A stretch of 64,000 bases of DNA. Origin: Methylophaga thalassica (GTDB lineage Bacteria > Pseudomonadota > Gammaproteobacteria > Nitrosococcales > Methylophagaceae). Shown here piece after piece: positions 7,755 to 20,276 of the stretch (position 1 is its first letter; every line of letters starts with the position of its first letter). The DNA lies in assembly GCF_030159795.1 (NCBI RefSeq), contig NZ_BSND01000013.1:1-64000 (forward strand). Reading direction: 5' to 3'. The position numbers and the translations under genes are program-made. Under the pieces are notes generated by a model, which was given only the letters and a program-made list of their open reading frames with translations, ran no database searches and was not told where the DNA came from.

Positions 7755-8492
7755 CTACTTGATGTCGAAGAAAGTATCTACCCCTCGTAACGGTTGTGCT
7801 TGGTTTCCATATGGTGACTTTTCTATGATGTAGCCTACAATAGAACACCGGGCCATTATAGTTAGCTCTTCGCTTACGCCTGAGTGTCTCATAGCGGTAT
7901 GTAACTTGTTCAAACCATCCGCGACTTGAGCAGCTGCAGAACCCGATTTCAGGCGACTTGCCCCACCCTCATAAAATCGCTCATCAATCCCCGTACGATT
8001 GATAAACGAATGGACGAACTCAAGGTCGCTCATACTTGCGGCGTCTAATTCATAGGCAATAAGATCAACTGTAGCTCCATATTTACGACAAATCACATCA
8101 AAAAAGCGAGCTGCACAGATCATTATTGATGGTATTAACCTATTCCCGGCATTTGCTTCTTGAGTAAATTTGGCTAGGTTATCTGTGCCGAACCCTCCCC
8201 GATCAGCAGCCTCTAGCTGCCAAAGCAAATTTTTAGCACTCGGATGACCTGCCTCCGCAGCTTTGTACCAACAGTCTGCTGCTAAATCAAAATCATAGGG
8301 TGTCACTTGTCCGCCTCCCCAGAGAAGGGATAAGTTGAACAATGCAGAAACATGCCCACCCCGTGCGGCATTGGCAAAATGCATACTAGCCGCATTGTAA
8401 TTACCTATCTGTAGGGCTGTAACGCCATCGCTATACTCTGCCTCAACAGCCGTAGACTCGCTTCTGTAAAATGGATTCTGAAACTCAGTCAT
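7755..8492 (-). CDS. Sel1-repeat protein
   Basis: Protein of 245 residues with no signal peptide. Residues about 18-95 carry Sel1-like tetratricopeptide units (AALQIGNYNAA-type helix pair, ARGGHVSALFNLSLLWGGG, then AADCWYKAAEAGHPSAKNLL). The remaining 150 residues are predicted helical and match no family I know. Sel1 repeats form protein-binding solenoids, so an adaptor role is plausible. A good Shine-Dalgarno (GAGGGAAC) sits immediately before the ATG at 8490-8492. It is upstream of the DUF559 gene on the same strand with a 171-nt gap that shows no clear promoter or terminator. Together they may be one acquired unit. Confidence 0.75.
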   Translation of the reverse strand: MTEFQNPFYRSESTAVEAEYSDGVTALQIGNYNAASMHFANAARGGHVSALFNLSLLWGGGQVTPYDFDLAADCWYKAAEAGHPSAKNLLWQLEAADRGGFGTDNLAKFTQEANAGNRLIPSIMICAARFFDVICRKYGATVDLIAYELDAASMSDLEFVHSFINRTGIDERFYEGGASRLKSGSAAAQVADGLNKLHTAMRHSGVSEELTIMARCSIVGYIIEKSPYGNQAQPLRGVDTFFDIK

Positions 8493-8590
8493 GTTCCCTC
8501 ACTCGACTCAATCATTAATCAATTCTGCATCATTCGCTAGTTGCGATAAACTCAGTGCTAGCTCTAAAGGTTGGACTTACCAACACTCTT

Positions 8591-8630
8591 TCCTTTGGAT
8601 TTCTTTGGGAGCATTCGAAGAAATGTACGA
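8591..8630. repeat. degenerate copy of the 6838-6871 hairpin
   Basis: Contains perfect 7-bp arms ATTTCTT (8599-8605) and AAGAAAT (8618-8624). Its order of words CTTTGG, TTTCTTTGGG, GAAGAAATG, GAAC resembles the unit at 6831-6871. It lies in the 143-nt gap between the Sel1-repeat gene and the end of glmU, which otherwise holds nothing recognisable. Confidence 0.4.
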
Positions 8631-8635
8631 ACAAA

Positions 8636-10000
8636 CTATTTCTTTTTTACCGGCCGCTTCCACCCCTCAACCGTCTTCTGCTTAGACACAGTCAGTGTTA
8701 ACTCACCAGCAGGCGCCGTCTTCCGAATCGTAGACCCAGCCCCAATAGTCGCCCCATCCTCAACCGTCACTGGAGCAACCAACTGTGTATCCGACCCCAC
8801 AAACACCCGATCCCCAATCACAGTACGGTGTTTATTCGCACCATCGTAGTTACAGGTAATGGTACCGGCACCAATATTTACATCAGCACCCATATCAGTA
8901 TCACCGATATAACTTAAATGATTGATTTTAGAACCTAAGCCGATATTGGCATTTTTCACTTCAACAAAGTTACCGACTTTGGCTTTAGCCGCTAAATTGC
9001 TACCTGGACGTAAACGGGCATAAGGACCTACCGAACAGTTAGCGCCTACTTCTGCATTTTCGATAATACTATTAGGCAGGATTTCAGCGCCTTCATGGAT
9101 TGTGCTGTTGATGATGATGCAGTTGGCACCAATGGTGACATTATTTGCCAACGTATTATTGCCTTCAAAGATCACATTCACATCAACTGTGATGTCTTGT
9201 CCGACTGTTAGCTCACCCCGAATATCAACACGAGCGGGATCACGCATGGTGACGCCAGCCATCATTAATTCAGTCGCTTTCTTCTGCTGGTAGTAACTTT
9301 CTAGTTCAGCTAACTGTACGCGGTTGTTCACGCCCGCGACTTCTTGTTCGTCTTCACAAGTGATGGAGTCGATTTCCATGCCCTCTTCCACTGCTTTGGC
9401 AATCAGATCAGTCAGGTAGTATTCACCTTGGGCATTATTATTATCGAGCTGAGATAGGGCCGTATTTAACCATTTAGCTGGAATACACATAATGCCGGTA
9501 TTCACTTCATTGATTTCTCGGGTTTCATTGCTGGCGTCTTTTTCTTCGGTAATCATCAGCATACGGCCGGTGGCATCACGGACGATCCGGCCATAACCTG
9601 TGGGGTCATCCAGTACAGTGGTGAGCACTTTAACTGTGCTGGCACCACCTTCATGAATCAATGCTTCAAGGGTGTCTTTTTCAATGAGTGGTACATCACC
9701 ATATAACACCAGGACTTGATCACTCTCCTGATAAAAGGCTTTGGCCTGCTCAACAGCATGGCCTGTCCCCTTTTGTTCTAGCTGCATAGCGGTATCAATA
9801 CCTTGTTGCTGTAGGTAGGGCACGACGTCATCTGCACCACTGCCACAGACCACAGCAAGTTGGCTGGGATTGAGTTGTTTGGCGGTATCAATCACATGTT
9901 GGAGTAAAGGTTTGTTAGCGAGTGTGTGCATGACTTTCGGTTTAGCCGATTTCATGCGAGTGCCTTTACCGGCAGCGAGGATGATAATGCTCAGGCTCAT
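8636..10000 (-). CDS. glmU: bifunctional GlmU
   Basis: Makes UDP-N-acetylglucosamine for peptidoglycan and lipopolysaccharide: acetylation of glucosamine-1-phosphate, then uridylyl transfer. The protein has 454 residues from the ATG at 10000 (MSLSIIILAAGKGTRM), close to the normal 456; upstream in-frame ATGs would add an unconserved tail. Residues 1-230 form the pyrophosphorylase Rossmann domain with the nucleotide loop LAAGKGTRMKS and YGDVPL. Residues about 250-454 form a left-handed beta-helix of hexapeptide repeats with the acetyltransferase block HLSYIGD and NIGAGTITCNYDG. It follows the atp operon but is separated from it by a terminator, and glmS is not next to it as it is in many relatives. 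Confidence 0.97.
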   Translation of the reverse strand: MSLSIIILAAGKGTRMKSAKPKVMHTLANKPLLQHVIDTAKQLNPSQLAVVCGSGADDVVPYLQQQGIDTAMQLEQKGTGHAVEQAKAFYQESDQVLVLYGDVPLIEKDTLEALIHEGGASTVKVLTTVLDDPTGYGRIVRDATGRMLMITEEKDASNETREINEVNTGIMCIPAKWLNTALSQLDNNNAQGEYYLTDLIAKAVEEGMEIDSITCEDEQEVAGVNNRVQLAELESYYQQKKATELMMAGVTMRDPARVDIRGELTVGQDITVDVNVIFEGNNTLANNVTIGANCIIINSTIHEGAEILPNSIIENAEVGANCSVGPYARLRPGSNLAAKAKVGNFVEVKNANIGLGSKINHLSYIGDTDMGADVNIGAGTITCNYDGANKHRTVIGDRVFVGSDTQLVAPVTVEDGATIGAGSTIRKTAPAGELTLTVSKQKTVEGWKRPVKKK

Positions 10001-10050
10001 AGAGTGTTCCGTATTTGTGATAATGGGGTTAAGTTTAGCAGACAATAGAT

Positions 10051-10083
10051 AAAAAAAAGGCCGTCACGAAGACAGCCTTTTTT
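10051..10083 (-). terminator. atp operon terminator
   Basis: Hairpin with AAAAAGGC/GCCTTTTT arms and an extended GTC/GAC stem, 19 nt after the atpC stop. On the minus strand it is followed by an uninterrupted T-run (complement of 10051-10058). It should end the atp transcript before glmU. Confidence 0.8.
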
Positions 10084-10101
10084 ATTTTTTGCAGTGAAAG
10101 A

Positions 10102-10530
10102 CTAACGTCCTTTACTGTTCGATCTCAGTCGCTCGATTGCACGCAGTTGCGCCATTGCTTCAGCCAGTTCTTTCTGAGCTTCAGCAAAGTCGCGTTTCGC
10201 TGTGCCATCGTTGATCGCTTTTTCTGCATCCGCTTTCGCTTGTAATGCAGCCGCTTCATCAACGTCAGCAGCACGTAATGCCGAGTCAGCCAACACAGTC
10301 ACAACGTGTGGTTGAACTTCCAGCATGCCGCCAGAGACGTAGTACTGCTCTTCTTCGCCGTTGTCTTTTAAGACACGAACTTCACCTGGTTTAAGGCGAG
10401 TCAGCATAGGTGTGTGACGTGGGTAAATACCCACTTCACCCAACACAGCTGATGCAAAGACAGCTTGTGCCAGACCTGAAAAGATCTGTTTCTCTGCGCT
10501 TACGATATCAACATGGATAGTCATAGCCAT
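10102..10530 (-). CDS. atpC: ATP synthase epsilon subunit
   Basis: F1 epsilon subunit, 142 residues, part of the central rotor stalk and an intrinsic inhibitor of ATP hydrolysis. The N-terminal beta-sandwich ([17 protein letters not shown], then [11 protein letters not shown]) and C-terminal helical hairpin with alanine-rich [16 protein letters not shown] are clear. The first ATG is preferred because GGGAGGT lies 5 nt upstream, although a second ATG follows two codons later. It is the last gene of the atp operon, 17 nt after atpD. Confidence 0.97.
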   Translation of the reverse strand: MAMTIHVDIVSAEKQIFSGLAQAVFASAVLGEVGIYPRHTPMLTRLKPGEVRVLKDNGEEEQYYVSGGMLEVQPHVVTVLADSALRAADVDEAAALQAKADAEKAINDGTAKRDFAEAQKELAEAMAQLRAIERLRSNSKGR

Positions 10531-10547
10531 GTTTACCTCCCAGGGGA

Positions 10548-11945
<1,398 letters not shown>

Positions 11946-11954
11946 CTATATCAG

Positions 11955-12821
11955 TTATACCGCAGCGGCACCTGCAACAATCTCGGAGATCTCTTGCGTA
12001 ATCGCAGCTTGTCGAGCTTTGTTGTAAACCAATTGCAAGTCATCAATAAGATCACCTGCATTGTCGCTCGCATTTTTCATTGCGATCATTCGAGAGGCTT
12101 GCTCACAGGCAATATTCTCGACAACACCTTGGTAAACTAATGATTCGATGTAACGAACGAGCAGGTCGTCAAGTACATCTTTTGCATCAGGTTCGTAAAT
12201 GTAATCCCAGTGATGGGAAAGCTCTTCGCTCGGCTTCTCAGGCTTGGCCGGTAACAACCGTACAATTTTGTTGTCCTGAGTCATGGTGTTCACGAACTCA
12301 TTGTATACAAAATACAGGCTGTCGATCTGGCCTTCGTTATAAGCATCCAGCATTACCTTAACAGTACCAATCAGCTCATGCGCTTGTGGCGCATCACCTA
12401 ATTGCACTTTCTGACTGACAAGGTTGACGGGCAGTCTTTTAAAGAAAGTCGATGCTTTCTGGCCAATAGCACAGACATCAACTTCCATACCTGCATCCAA
12501 CTTCGCTTTGATATCTTTCAAAACGGATTTAAACAGGTTGTTATTCAGACCGCCACATAGTCCGCGATCAGACGAAACCACAATATATCCAACACGCTTC
12601 GTTTCTGCACGGTCCTGTAAGTACGGATGTTTGTACTCTGGATGTGCAAACGCTAAATGCTGAATAACGTTGTAAATTTTGTCTGCATAGGGACGTGTCG
12701 CTGCCATGCGATCTTGAGCCTTACGCATTTTACTCGCAGCAACCATCTCCATCGCAGAAGTAATTTTCTGCGTATTTTTGATGCTGCCAATTTGAGTCCG
12801 TATCTCTTTACCGCTAGCCAT
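11955..12821 (-). CDS. atpG: ATP synthase gamma subunit
   Basis: Central rotor shaft of F1, 288 residues. The N-terminal helix ([31 protein letters not shown]) and C-terminal helix ([20 protein letters not shown]) that form the coiled-coil shaft are conserved. The Rossmann-like middle domain contains [11 protein letters not shown]. It lies between atpA (14 nt upstream) and atpD (30 nt downstream). Confidence 0.97.
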   Translation of the reverse strand: MASGKEIRTQIGSIKNTQKITSAMEMVAASKMRKAQDRMAATRPYADKIYNVIQHLAFAHPEYKHPYLQDRAETKRVGYIVVSSDRGLCGGLNNNLFKSVLKDIKAKLDAGMEVDVCAIGQKASTFFKRLPVNLVSQKVQLGDAPQAHELIGTVKVMLDAYNEGQIDSLYFVYNEFVNTMTQDNKIVRLLPAKPEKPSEELSHHWDYIYEPDAKDVLDDLLVRYIESLVYQGVVENIACEQASRMIAMKNASDNAGDLIDDLQLVYNKARQAAITQEISEIVAGAAAV

Positions 12822-12835
12822 GACTTATGCTCCGA

Positions 12836-14377
12836 TTACCAGCTACCAGTTTTTTTAAAGCTCTCAATTGCAGTTTTCATTTGCGCTGCAATATCGTCAT
12901 TAAAGTTACCGGTTTCGTTAATAGTTGCCATCAAGTCAGCTTGGTTTGAATGCATATTAGCTAATAAAGCAGCTTCGAAATCGCCAACTTTATTCACTTC
13001 AACGTCATCCAGGAAACCTTCGTTAGCTGCGAACAGCGATACCGCCATTTCAGCCACTGACAGAGGTTGATATTGTTTCTGTTTCATCAGTTCCGTAACA
13101 CGTTGACCACGGTTGATTTGTGAACGTGTTGCTTCATCAAGATCAGATGCGAACTGAGCAAACGCTGCCAATTCACGATACTGAGCTAAGTCAAGACGGA
13201 TACCGCCACCCAACTTCTTGATGATTTTAGTCTGAGCTGCACCACCAACACGAGATACCGACAGACCCGCGTTAATCGCAGGACGGATACCTGAGTTGAA
13301 CAAGTCAGTTTCAAGGAAGATCTGACCGTCAGTGATCGAAATAACGTTAGTTGGTACGAACGCAGATACGTCACCCGCTTGTGTTTCGATGATAGGCAAT
13401 GCAGTTAATGAACCTGTTTTACCTTTAACAGCACCGTTAGTTTCTTTTTCAACGTAGTCCGCGTTAACACGAGCAGCACGTTCTAACAGGCGTGAGTGAA
13501 GGTAGAAAACGTCACCAGGATAAGCTTCACGACCAGGTGGACGACGTAACAACAGAGATACCTGACGGTATGCCCATGCTTGTTTAGTTAAGTCATCATA
13601 AATAATCAGAGCATCTTCACCTTTATCACGGAAGTACTCACCCATCGAGCAACCAGCATAAGGTGCAATAAATTGCAGCGCAGCAGAGTCTGATGCAGAA
13701 GCAGCAACGATGATCGTGTGATCTAAGGCACCGTGTTCTTCTAATTTACGCACAACGTTAGCAATAGAAGACGCTTTTTGACCAACAGCCACGTAGATAC
13801 ATTTAACGCCTGTACCTTTTTGGTTGATGATGGTGTCGATAGCAATCGCTGTTTTACCAGTTTGACGGTCACCGATAATCAGCTCACGTTGGCCACGGCC
13901 GACTGGAATCATAGAGTCAACTGATTTCAAACCAGTTTGGATGGGTTGATCAACCGATTGACGAGCGATAACGCCAGGCGCTACTTTCTCAATTGGAGAA
14001 GAGCTTTCTGCGTTGATATCACCTTTACCATCAATTGGTTTACCTAGTGAGTCAACAACACGACCTAACAGTGCTTCGCCTGTTGGTACTTCAAGAATAC
14101 GACCAGTACATTTAACTTTGTCGCCTTCTGAAATGTGTTGGTAAGCACCCAGAATAACGGCACCTACTGAGTCACGCTCAAGGTTAAGGGCCATACCAAA
14201 CGTGTTACCTGGGAATTCAAGCATTTCCCCTGACATCACATCTGCTAAGCCATGAATACGAACGATACCGTCGGTAACACCGACTACGGTACCTTCTGTA
14301 CGCGCTTCAGTGGCCCCTTCAAAGCTTTCGATACGCTTTTTGATCAGGTCACTGATTTCTGCTGAATTCAGTTGCAT
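12836..14377 (-). CDS. atpA: ATP synthase alpha subunit
   Basis: Non-catalytic nucleotide-binding F1 subunit, 513 residues, identical in length to E. coli AtpA. The Walker A loop GDRQTGKT, the [11 protein letters not shown] Walker B region and the arginine-finger region VSRVGGAAQ are present. The N-terminal helix ([14 protein letters not shown]) that contacts delta is intact. It is 26 nt downstream of atpH. Confidence 0.98.
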   Translation of the reverse strand: MQLNSAEISDLIKKRIESFEGATEARTEGTVVGVTDGIVRIHGLADVMSGEMLEFPGNTFGMALNLERDSVGAVILGAYQHISEGDKVKCTGRILEVPTGEALLGRVVDSLGKPIDGKGDINAESSSPIEKVAPGVIARQSVDQPIQTGLKSVDSMIPVGRGQRELIIGDRQTGKTAIAIDTIINQKGTGVKCIYVAVGQKASSIANVVRKLEEHGALDHTIIVAASASDSAALQFIAPYAGCSMGEYFRDKGEDALIIYDDLTKQAWAYRQVSLLLRRPPGREAYPGDVFYLHSRLLERAARVNADYVEKETNGAVKGKTGSLTALPIIETQAGDVSAFVPTNVISITDGQIFLETDLFNSGIRPAINAGLSVSRVGGAAQTKIIKKLGGGIRLDLAQYRELAAFAQFASDLDEATRSQINRGQRVTELMKQKQYQPLSVAEMAVSLFAANEGFLDDVEVNKVGDFEAALLANMHSNQADLMATINETGNFNDDIAAQMKTAIESFKKTGSW

Positions 14378-14403
14378 CTCTGTTTCCTCTATAAACGGGC
14401 CGC

Positions 14404-14937
14404 TTATGTAATAGCGTTGGCCAGTCTGTTCAGTTTACCCACGGCAGAACCGTCGATTACCATATCGCCTGCTCGAATAATTGCACCACCCAGTAAGCTT
14501 TCATCAATGGTCGTGTTTAATGTAATGTCACGGCCCAGACGTGCTTTCAGAGCGGCAGAAATTTTAGCGGCCTGCTCTTCCGTCAAAGGACGTGCCGAAA
14601 TTACATCAGCAGTCATTAATTTTTCAGCTTCTTCACGTAATGCTTCGAAGAGAACGGTAATATCTGTCAGTAATAACAGACGGTTATTTTCTGCCAACAA
14701 CAACAGAAAGTTGCGTGCATCGGCTGTCATTGCATCGCCAGCAATCTCTGCCAACAAATCAACAGCCTGCTCGTCACTTACTGCAGGGCTAGTGATAATG
14801 GATTGCATTTCTGGTTCTAAAACACATTGTGCTAAAACCGCAAGCAGGTCAGACCACGCCTTCAACTCGCCTTTTTCCTGCGCGATAGAAAATACCGCGT
14901 TGGCATAGGGACGAGCGATGGTTATTGCTTCTGCCAT
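14404..14937 (-). CDS. atpH: ATP synthase delta subunit
   Basis: Peripheral-stalk subunit linking F1 alpha to the b dimer, 177 residues. The N-terminal six-helix bundle starts at [16 protein letters not shown], and the C-terminal domain contains the conserved [17 protein letters not shown] region. The gene sits between atpF and atpA at the standard position, with 12 nt to atpF. Confidence 0.96.
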   Translation of the reverse strand: MAEAITIARPYANAVFSIAQEKGELKAWSDLLAVLAQCVLEPEMQSIITSPAVSDEQAVDLLAEIAGDAMTADARNFLLLLAENNRLLLLTDITVLFEALREEAEKLMTADVISARPLTEEQAAKISAALKARLGRDITLNTTIDESLLGGAIIRAGDMVIDGSAVGKLNRLANAIT

Positions 14938-14949
14938 CCTAACATTCCT

Positions 14950-15420
14950 CTAGATTTGGCTAACCAATTCGTCAAGCAAATCGGTGTGTGCCTTTTCATC
15001 AATTTCACGGCCGACAATTTTACTGGCACCTGCCAGCGCAATACTGCCAACTTGTGACTTCAACTCGTCACGAGCACGGTTTGCTTCCTGTTCAATCTCA
15101 GCTTTCGCCGCTGTCAGGATTCGCTCACCTTCAACACGGGCATTGTCTTTTGACTCGTCCACAATTTGATTACCACGTTTAGTTGCTTGAGCAACGATTT
15201 CATTCGCTTGCTCTTTCGCTTCGTGGATCACTTGCTGTGCACGTTTTTCAGCCAACTCTTGCTCATGTCTACCACGCTCTGCAGCTGCCAGACCGTCAGC
15301 AATTTTCTTTTTACGCTCTTCAAGCGCTTGCATGATAGGTGGCCATACATACTTCATGCAGAAGGCAATGAAGATCGCAAAAGCGATCATCTGGCCTATG
15401 ATGGTTGCATTGATATTCAT
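14950..15420 (-). CDS. atpF: ATP synthase b subunit
   Basis: Peripheral-stalk b subunit, 156 residues as in E. coli. One N-terminal membrane helix (NATIIGQMIAFAIFIAFCMKY) is followed by a long charged right-handed coiled coil (ADGLAAAERGRHEQELAEKR and onward) and the C-terminal delta-binding end. There is only one b-type gene, as expected for a homodimeric b2 stalk. Confidence 0.96.
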   Translation of the reverse strand: MNINATIIGQMIAFAIFIAFCMKYVWPPIMQALEERKKKIADGLAAAERGRHEQELAEKRAQQVIHEAKEQANEIVAQATKRGNQIVDESKDNARVEGERILTAAKAEIEQEANRARDELKSQVGSIALAGASKIVGREIDEKAHTDLLDELVSQI

Positions 15421-15461
15421 GCCTGTACCTCTAATTTATCGCTAATGGGAAGTTATAAATC

Positions 15462-15704
<243 letters not shown>

Positions 15705-15752
15705 CTACAAAAAGTAAAGACTAAAAACAAAAAGTTAAAAACCCAACAAACA

Positions 15753-17037
<1,285 letters not shown>

Positions 17038-17080
17038 TTTTTCCACTTGGATTTAGTCTTTGCGTTAAGCAAATCATGGC

Positions 17081-17110
17081 ATTATATAGACGTATACTTA
17101 GCCGGGTCAA
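17081..17110 (-). promoter_or_regulatory. sigma70-type promoter of the atp operon
   Basis: On the minus strand TTGACC (17105-17110) and TATAAT (17081-17086) are separated by 18 nt, about 35 nt upstream of the atpI start. This near-consensus promoter indicates that the atp operon is transcribed independently of the chemoreceptor-like gene and parAB upstream. Confidence 0.75.
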
Positions 17111-17148
17111 CGACAATTATCGACTTCAATACGATATTCACTACTCAT

Positions 17149-17169
17149 GTCAGGATACAGAATCCTGAC
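17149..17169 (-). terminator. hairpin after the chemoreceptor fusion gene
   Basis: Perfect 8-bp stem GTCAGGAT/ATCCTGAC with a 5-nt loop, about 80 nt after the stop of the 17247-19106 gene. It lacks a T-run, so termination may be Rho-dependent or the hairpin may only protect the 3' end. Confidence 0.4.
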
Positions 17170-17246
17170 TATTGGAACTAAGTTCTCAATTTAGAACATC
17201 GGCTATCCTAGCTATATCTTAATCTGTACTCAGATTGATCCATTCT

Positions 17247-19106
17247 CTAGGCAACTTCCTGTGTTAGTCTCGTTGGTAAAGCCAGTCCTTTCGGGGACAG
17301 TTTAAATTTCTCACAATGTGCCAGATAAAGTTTTTTCAGTTCTTCTTCACCCATCAGATTGCCAGCTTCATCACGATAACTGATATTCCCAGCCACGGGC
17401 TCACCCTGCCATCTTTTTTCAATGGCTGTACGCTCACTTTGTGTTTTGAACCAAGTAATAAACTCATTGGCTTTTGCCAGTAAACGATAGCTTGATGCCC
17501 AGGCATTAACTGCCATCGTATAGTAATAAGGCTGTTCCGCAATATTGCCAGGAATAATTTCAATCTTGTTGTACCAGGGACTGGCCGGGTTTTTACTGGC
17601 CCAGTGATAAATTGGCAGATCGACGCCAAACGCATCTACAACACCATCAGCAAGACAGTGATGTATTCTGGACTGATCGGAATAAGCGATTAAATTCTCC
17701 AACATCACCTTTCCATTAGGTTTATTTTCATTACTGCTCCAACGCACTCCTCTATGCTCTAATAAATCGAATGCCGCCGGGTCATTAATGATGCCTAATA
17801 CTTTACCGTCTAAGTCATTAACACCATTGATTCGCTTATCCCCTTTTCTTCTTGCTAACACCCAGTGAAGATAAGTATAGGCTTCTGAATAAGCCACATT
17901 GTCGTACTCGGCTGATGGCGGCAATGCACTAATAACAATATCTGCCGGCGGTTCACCAAACTTCTTACCTGCTGTGAGTAATTCGGTGCACATGTCCCAC
18001 GGTGCTTCGATAAATTCGCACTCTACCCCGAGATAACTAGCAAATGCTTTAGCATAATCTATATCCAAGCCCTCAAGTGGTCCGCCTAATTTCTCGCGAA
18101 AAGATAAACCAACAAAATTGGGTTCAACAGCAACGCGTAATTTTCCACGGTTCAAAATATCATCCAGCTGATCGTGGGCGGCATCAGGCACCAGATACAA
18201 TTTTTTTAAGGTATTATCAAAAGCCCCTATCGCTTTGTCGATATTGGCATTCTGAATATCGATCTCATCCAAACCAGAACTCATCTCTTCCACAACATCA
18301 TTAATGATGCGGTTTTTACCCTTTATACGCTCCATGGAACCCGAGCTTAAATCCAGCGTTTCAAAAATGACGGCCGTGTTATTCATGACAAGTCGGAGTT
18401 GATCACTGATCGATTGGAATAGCTGCGTTAATTGTGCCGTAGCAGCTTGTATGACCTCGACGAAATTGTCGAGCCGTTGCTTATTGGTCTGGCTGATATT
18501 TTGTAATTCATCGTTGACCACTGTGAAATCAAGCTGTTTAGCTGCTTGCTGAGCCTGTTCCATGGTCACAGAAGCAAGTCGTCTTACTTCATCGGCCACA
18601 ACCGCAAACCCCCTGCCATGTTCTCCCGCCCTGGCAGCTTCAATCGCTGCGTTTAAGGCTAGCAAATTAACGCCTTTTCCGATTTCTAAAATACCGTCTA
18701 ACACGTCAGTAACATTATGAGATTTTTCGGCAAGCGTCTGACTGATCTGCTCCATCGCTTCACTAACCGAGGTGTTTACCTCTTTTACTTCAACATCAAT
18801 TTGTGACTGTAAAGCACCTACCGTTGAATTTGAGCTGTTTAGATAATCATTTGCCATATTCAGTTCAGCATCGAGCTTGCTTGTTCGCTGACTGATTTCA
18901 GATAAAAAGTTGTCTTGTACTTCCAAAGCACGAAAAATCTGGCGTGATAATTGGGATGTTTGGGAGCTGACTAACTGCAAAGCTCGGTAGAACCGTTTTT
19001 CATCTTCACTAAAAGCCACCTCTTCAACAGGGACTTCCATCACTTGTGTATCATCCAGTGACTGTTTAGAAACAGGATTGCTAAGAATTCTTCTTAATAA
19101 ACTCAT
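17247..19106 (-). CDS. soluble methyl-accepting chemotaxis domain fused to a family-3 solute-binding domain
   Basis: Protein of 619 residues with an uncommon order of domains. Residues about 35-310 are coiled coil with the chemoreceptor signalling hairpin tip at 147-178 ([18 protein letters not shown], then [10 protein letters not shown]). Residues about 315-590 are a type-2 periplasmic-binding-protein domain of the amino-acid family ([41 protein letters not shown]). I see no signal peptide and no membrane helix, so both parts should be cytoplasmic. The protein would then sense an internal small solute and signal to CheA/CheW. It separates parB from atpI, which are usually adjacent. No che genes are nearby. 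Ligand unknown. Confidence 0.85.
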   Translation of the reverse strand: MSLLRRILSNPVSKQSLDDTQVMEVPVEEVAFSEDEKRFYRALQLVSSQTSQLSRQIFRALEVQDNFLSEISQRTSKLDAELNMANDYLNSSNSTVGALQSQIDVEVKEVNTSVSEAMEQISQTLAEKSHNVTDVLDGILEIGKGVNLLALNAAIEAARAGEHGRGFAVVADEVRRLASVTMEQAQQAAKQLDFTVVNDELQNISQTNKQRLDNFVEVIQAATAQLTQLFQSISDQLRLVMNNTAVIFETLDLSSGSMERIKGKNRIINDVVEEMSSGLDEIDIQNANIDKAIGAFDNTLKKLYLVPDAAHDQLDDILNRGKLRVAVEPNFVGLSFREKLGGPLEGLDIDYAKAFASYLGVECEFIEAPWDMCTELLTAGKKFGEPPADIVISALPPSAEYDNVAYSEAYTYLHWVLARRKGDKRINGVNDLDGKVLGIINDPAAFDLLEHRGVRWSSNENKPNGKVMLENLIAYSDQSRIHHCLADGVVDAFGVDLPIYHWASKNPASPWYNKIEIIPGNIAEQPYYYTMAVNAWASSYRLLAKANEFITWFKTQSERTAIEKRWQGEPVAGNISYRDEAGNLMGEEELKKLYLAHCEKFKLSPKGLALPTRLTQEVA

Positions 19107-19400
19107 TGGCTAAAATTCCAAATACATAGGCATATATTTGGTTTATGCAATAGCCAGTCCAATCTCTGGTTATATTTTCTAAACTTTGAAAATAGCTAAT
19201 AACGATCAGTTAAACCATAAAAAGTAAGCGCACACTCACATTTAAGCCTCTACGATTCAATGGATTTATATATGAATCTTTTTTTGAGGATGAAGTTGTA
19301 TTTAACAAGACTTATTGCTCGTCAACCGTGGTTAACGCACCACAGGAATGCAAAGTTTCATTTTTGTGCATTTATTCTGTAAATTCTGAAAACAAATCCA
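19107..19400. other. intergenic region upstream of the fusion gene
   Basis: This 294-nt AT-rich gap follows parB. An inverted repeat CCAAATA (19119-19125) / TATTTGG (19135-19141) lies 13 nt upstream of the chemoreceptor-like start, where it could be an operator or sequester the ribosome site. I see no clear parB terminator and no additional gene. Confidence 0.35.
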
Positions 19401-20261
19401 TTATGCCCCAATCTGCTTCATCAGATTTTTTAACTCATCAATGTTGGCATAATCAAAGACAAGCTTACCTTTACCATTAGCTCGATGTTTTATGCTAATT
19501 CCTTTGCCTAACTTATTGACAATTCGCTTTTCTAGCTCTTCGATATCCGCTTGCACGACAGCTGGCTCAGCTTTTTTCTCTGGTGAAGGCTTTAGAATGC
19601 GTCTGATCAGCTGTTCTGTTTCTCTGACAGACAGTACCTTTTCCACAATTTGCTTAGCCGCTTCTGATTGAACAGTACCTTCAAGCCCTAGCAAGGCTCG
19701 GGCATGGCCCATCTCAATATCGCCATTTTCCAGCATACGTTTAACATCATCATTAAGATTACGTAATCGCAATAAATTAGTCACCGTAGCACGAGACTTA
19801 CCAACCGCTTCAGCCGCCTGCTGATGGGTCATTTCAAACTCTTCACGTAAACGGAATAAGGCATTAGCTTCTTCCATCGGGTTGAGGTTTTCACGCTGAA
19901 TATTTTCAATCAAGGCCATGGCAATGGCACTTCTGTCAGAAACGTCACGAATTAATACCGGTACTTCCACAAGCCCCGCCATTCTGGATGCTCGCCAACG
20001 GCGTTCACCAGCCACTATTTCATATTTACCTTCACCGATAGGGCGAACAACAATTGGCTGAACCAGTCCTTGGGCACGGATAGAGTCGGCCAGTTCTTCC
20101 AGAGACTCTTGAGACATATCAATACGTGGCTGATATTTGCCCGGCTGAATCATATCAAGAGGAAAATGTTGCAAACTATCATCTAGATTTGCGTTTTCTT
20201 CCTGATGAACATCCGCAAGCAAGGCATCTAGCCCTCGTCCCAAACCTCTTTTTTTACTCAT
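19401..20261 (-). CDS. parB: chromosome partition protein ParB (Spo0J)
   Basis: CTP-dependent DNA clamp that loads at parS and spreads, 286 residues. The N-terminus (KKRGLGRGLDALLAD) is the ParA-interacting segment. The ParB/Srx domain has GKYQPR, the CTP-binding GERRWRAS motif, and the AMALIENIQRENLNPMEEA block. The helix-turn-helix (TVTNLLRLRNL) and GHARALLGL follow, with the C-terminal dimer domain after a charged linker. It is 15 nt downstream of parA. A matching parS candidate lies at 44940-44955. Confidence 0.97.
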   Translation of the reverse strand: MSKKRGLGRGLDALLADVHQEENANLDDSLQHFPLDMIQPGKYQPRIDMSQESLEELADSIRAQGLVQPIVVRPIGEGKYEIVAGERRWRASRMAGLVEVPVLIRDVSDRSAIAMALIENIQRENLNPMEEANALFRLREEFEMTHQQAAEAVGKSRATVTNLLRLRNLNDDVKRMLENGDIEMGHARALLGLEGTVQSEAAKQIVEKVLSVRETEQLIRRILKPSPEKKAEPAVVQADIEELEKRIVNKLGKGISIKHRANGKGKLVFDYANIDELKNLMKQIGA

Positions 20262-20276
20262 TCTCTATCAACCTTG

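Noticed and set aside
12657-13070. Plus-strand ORF opposite atpG/atpA
   Set aside because: It lies across two certain atp genes and has no recognisable motif.
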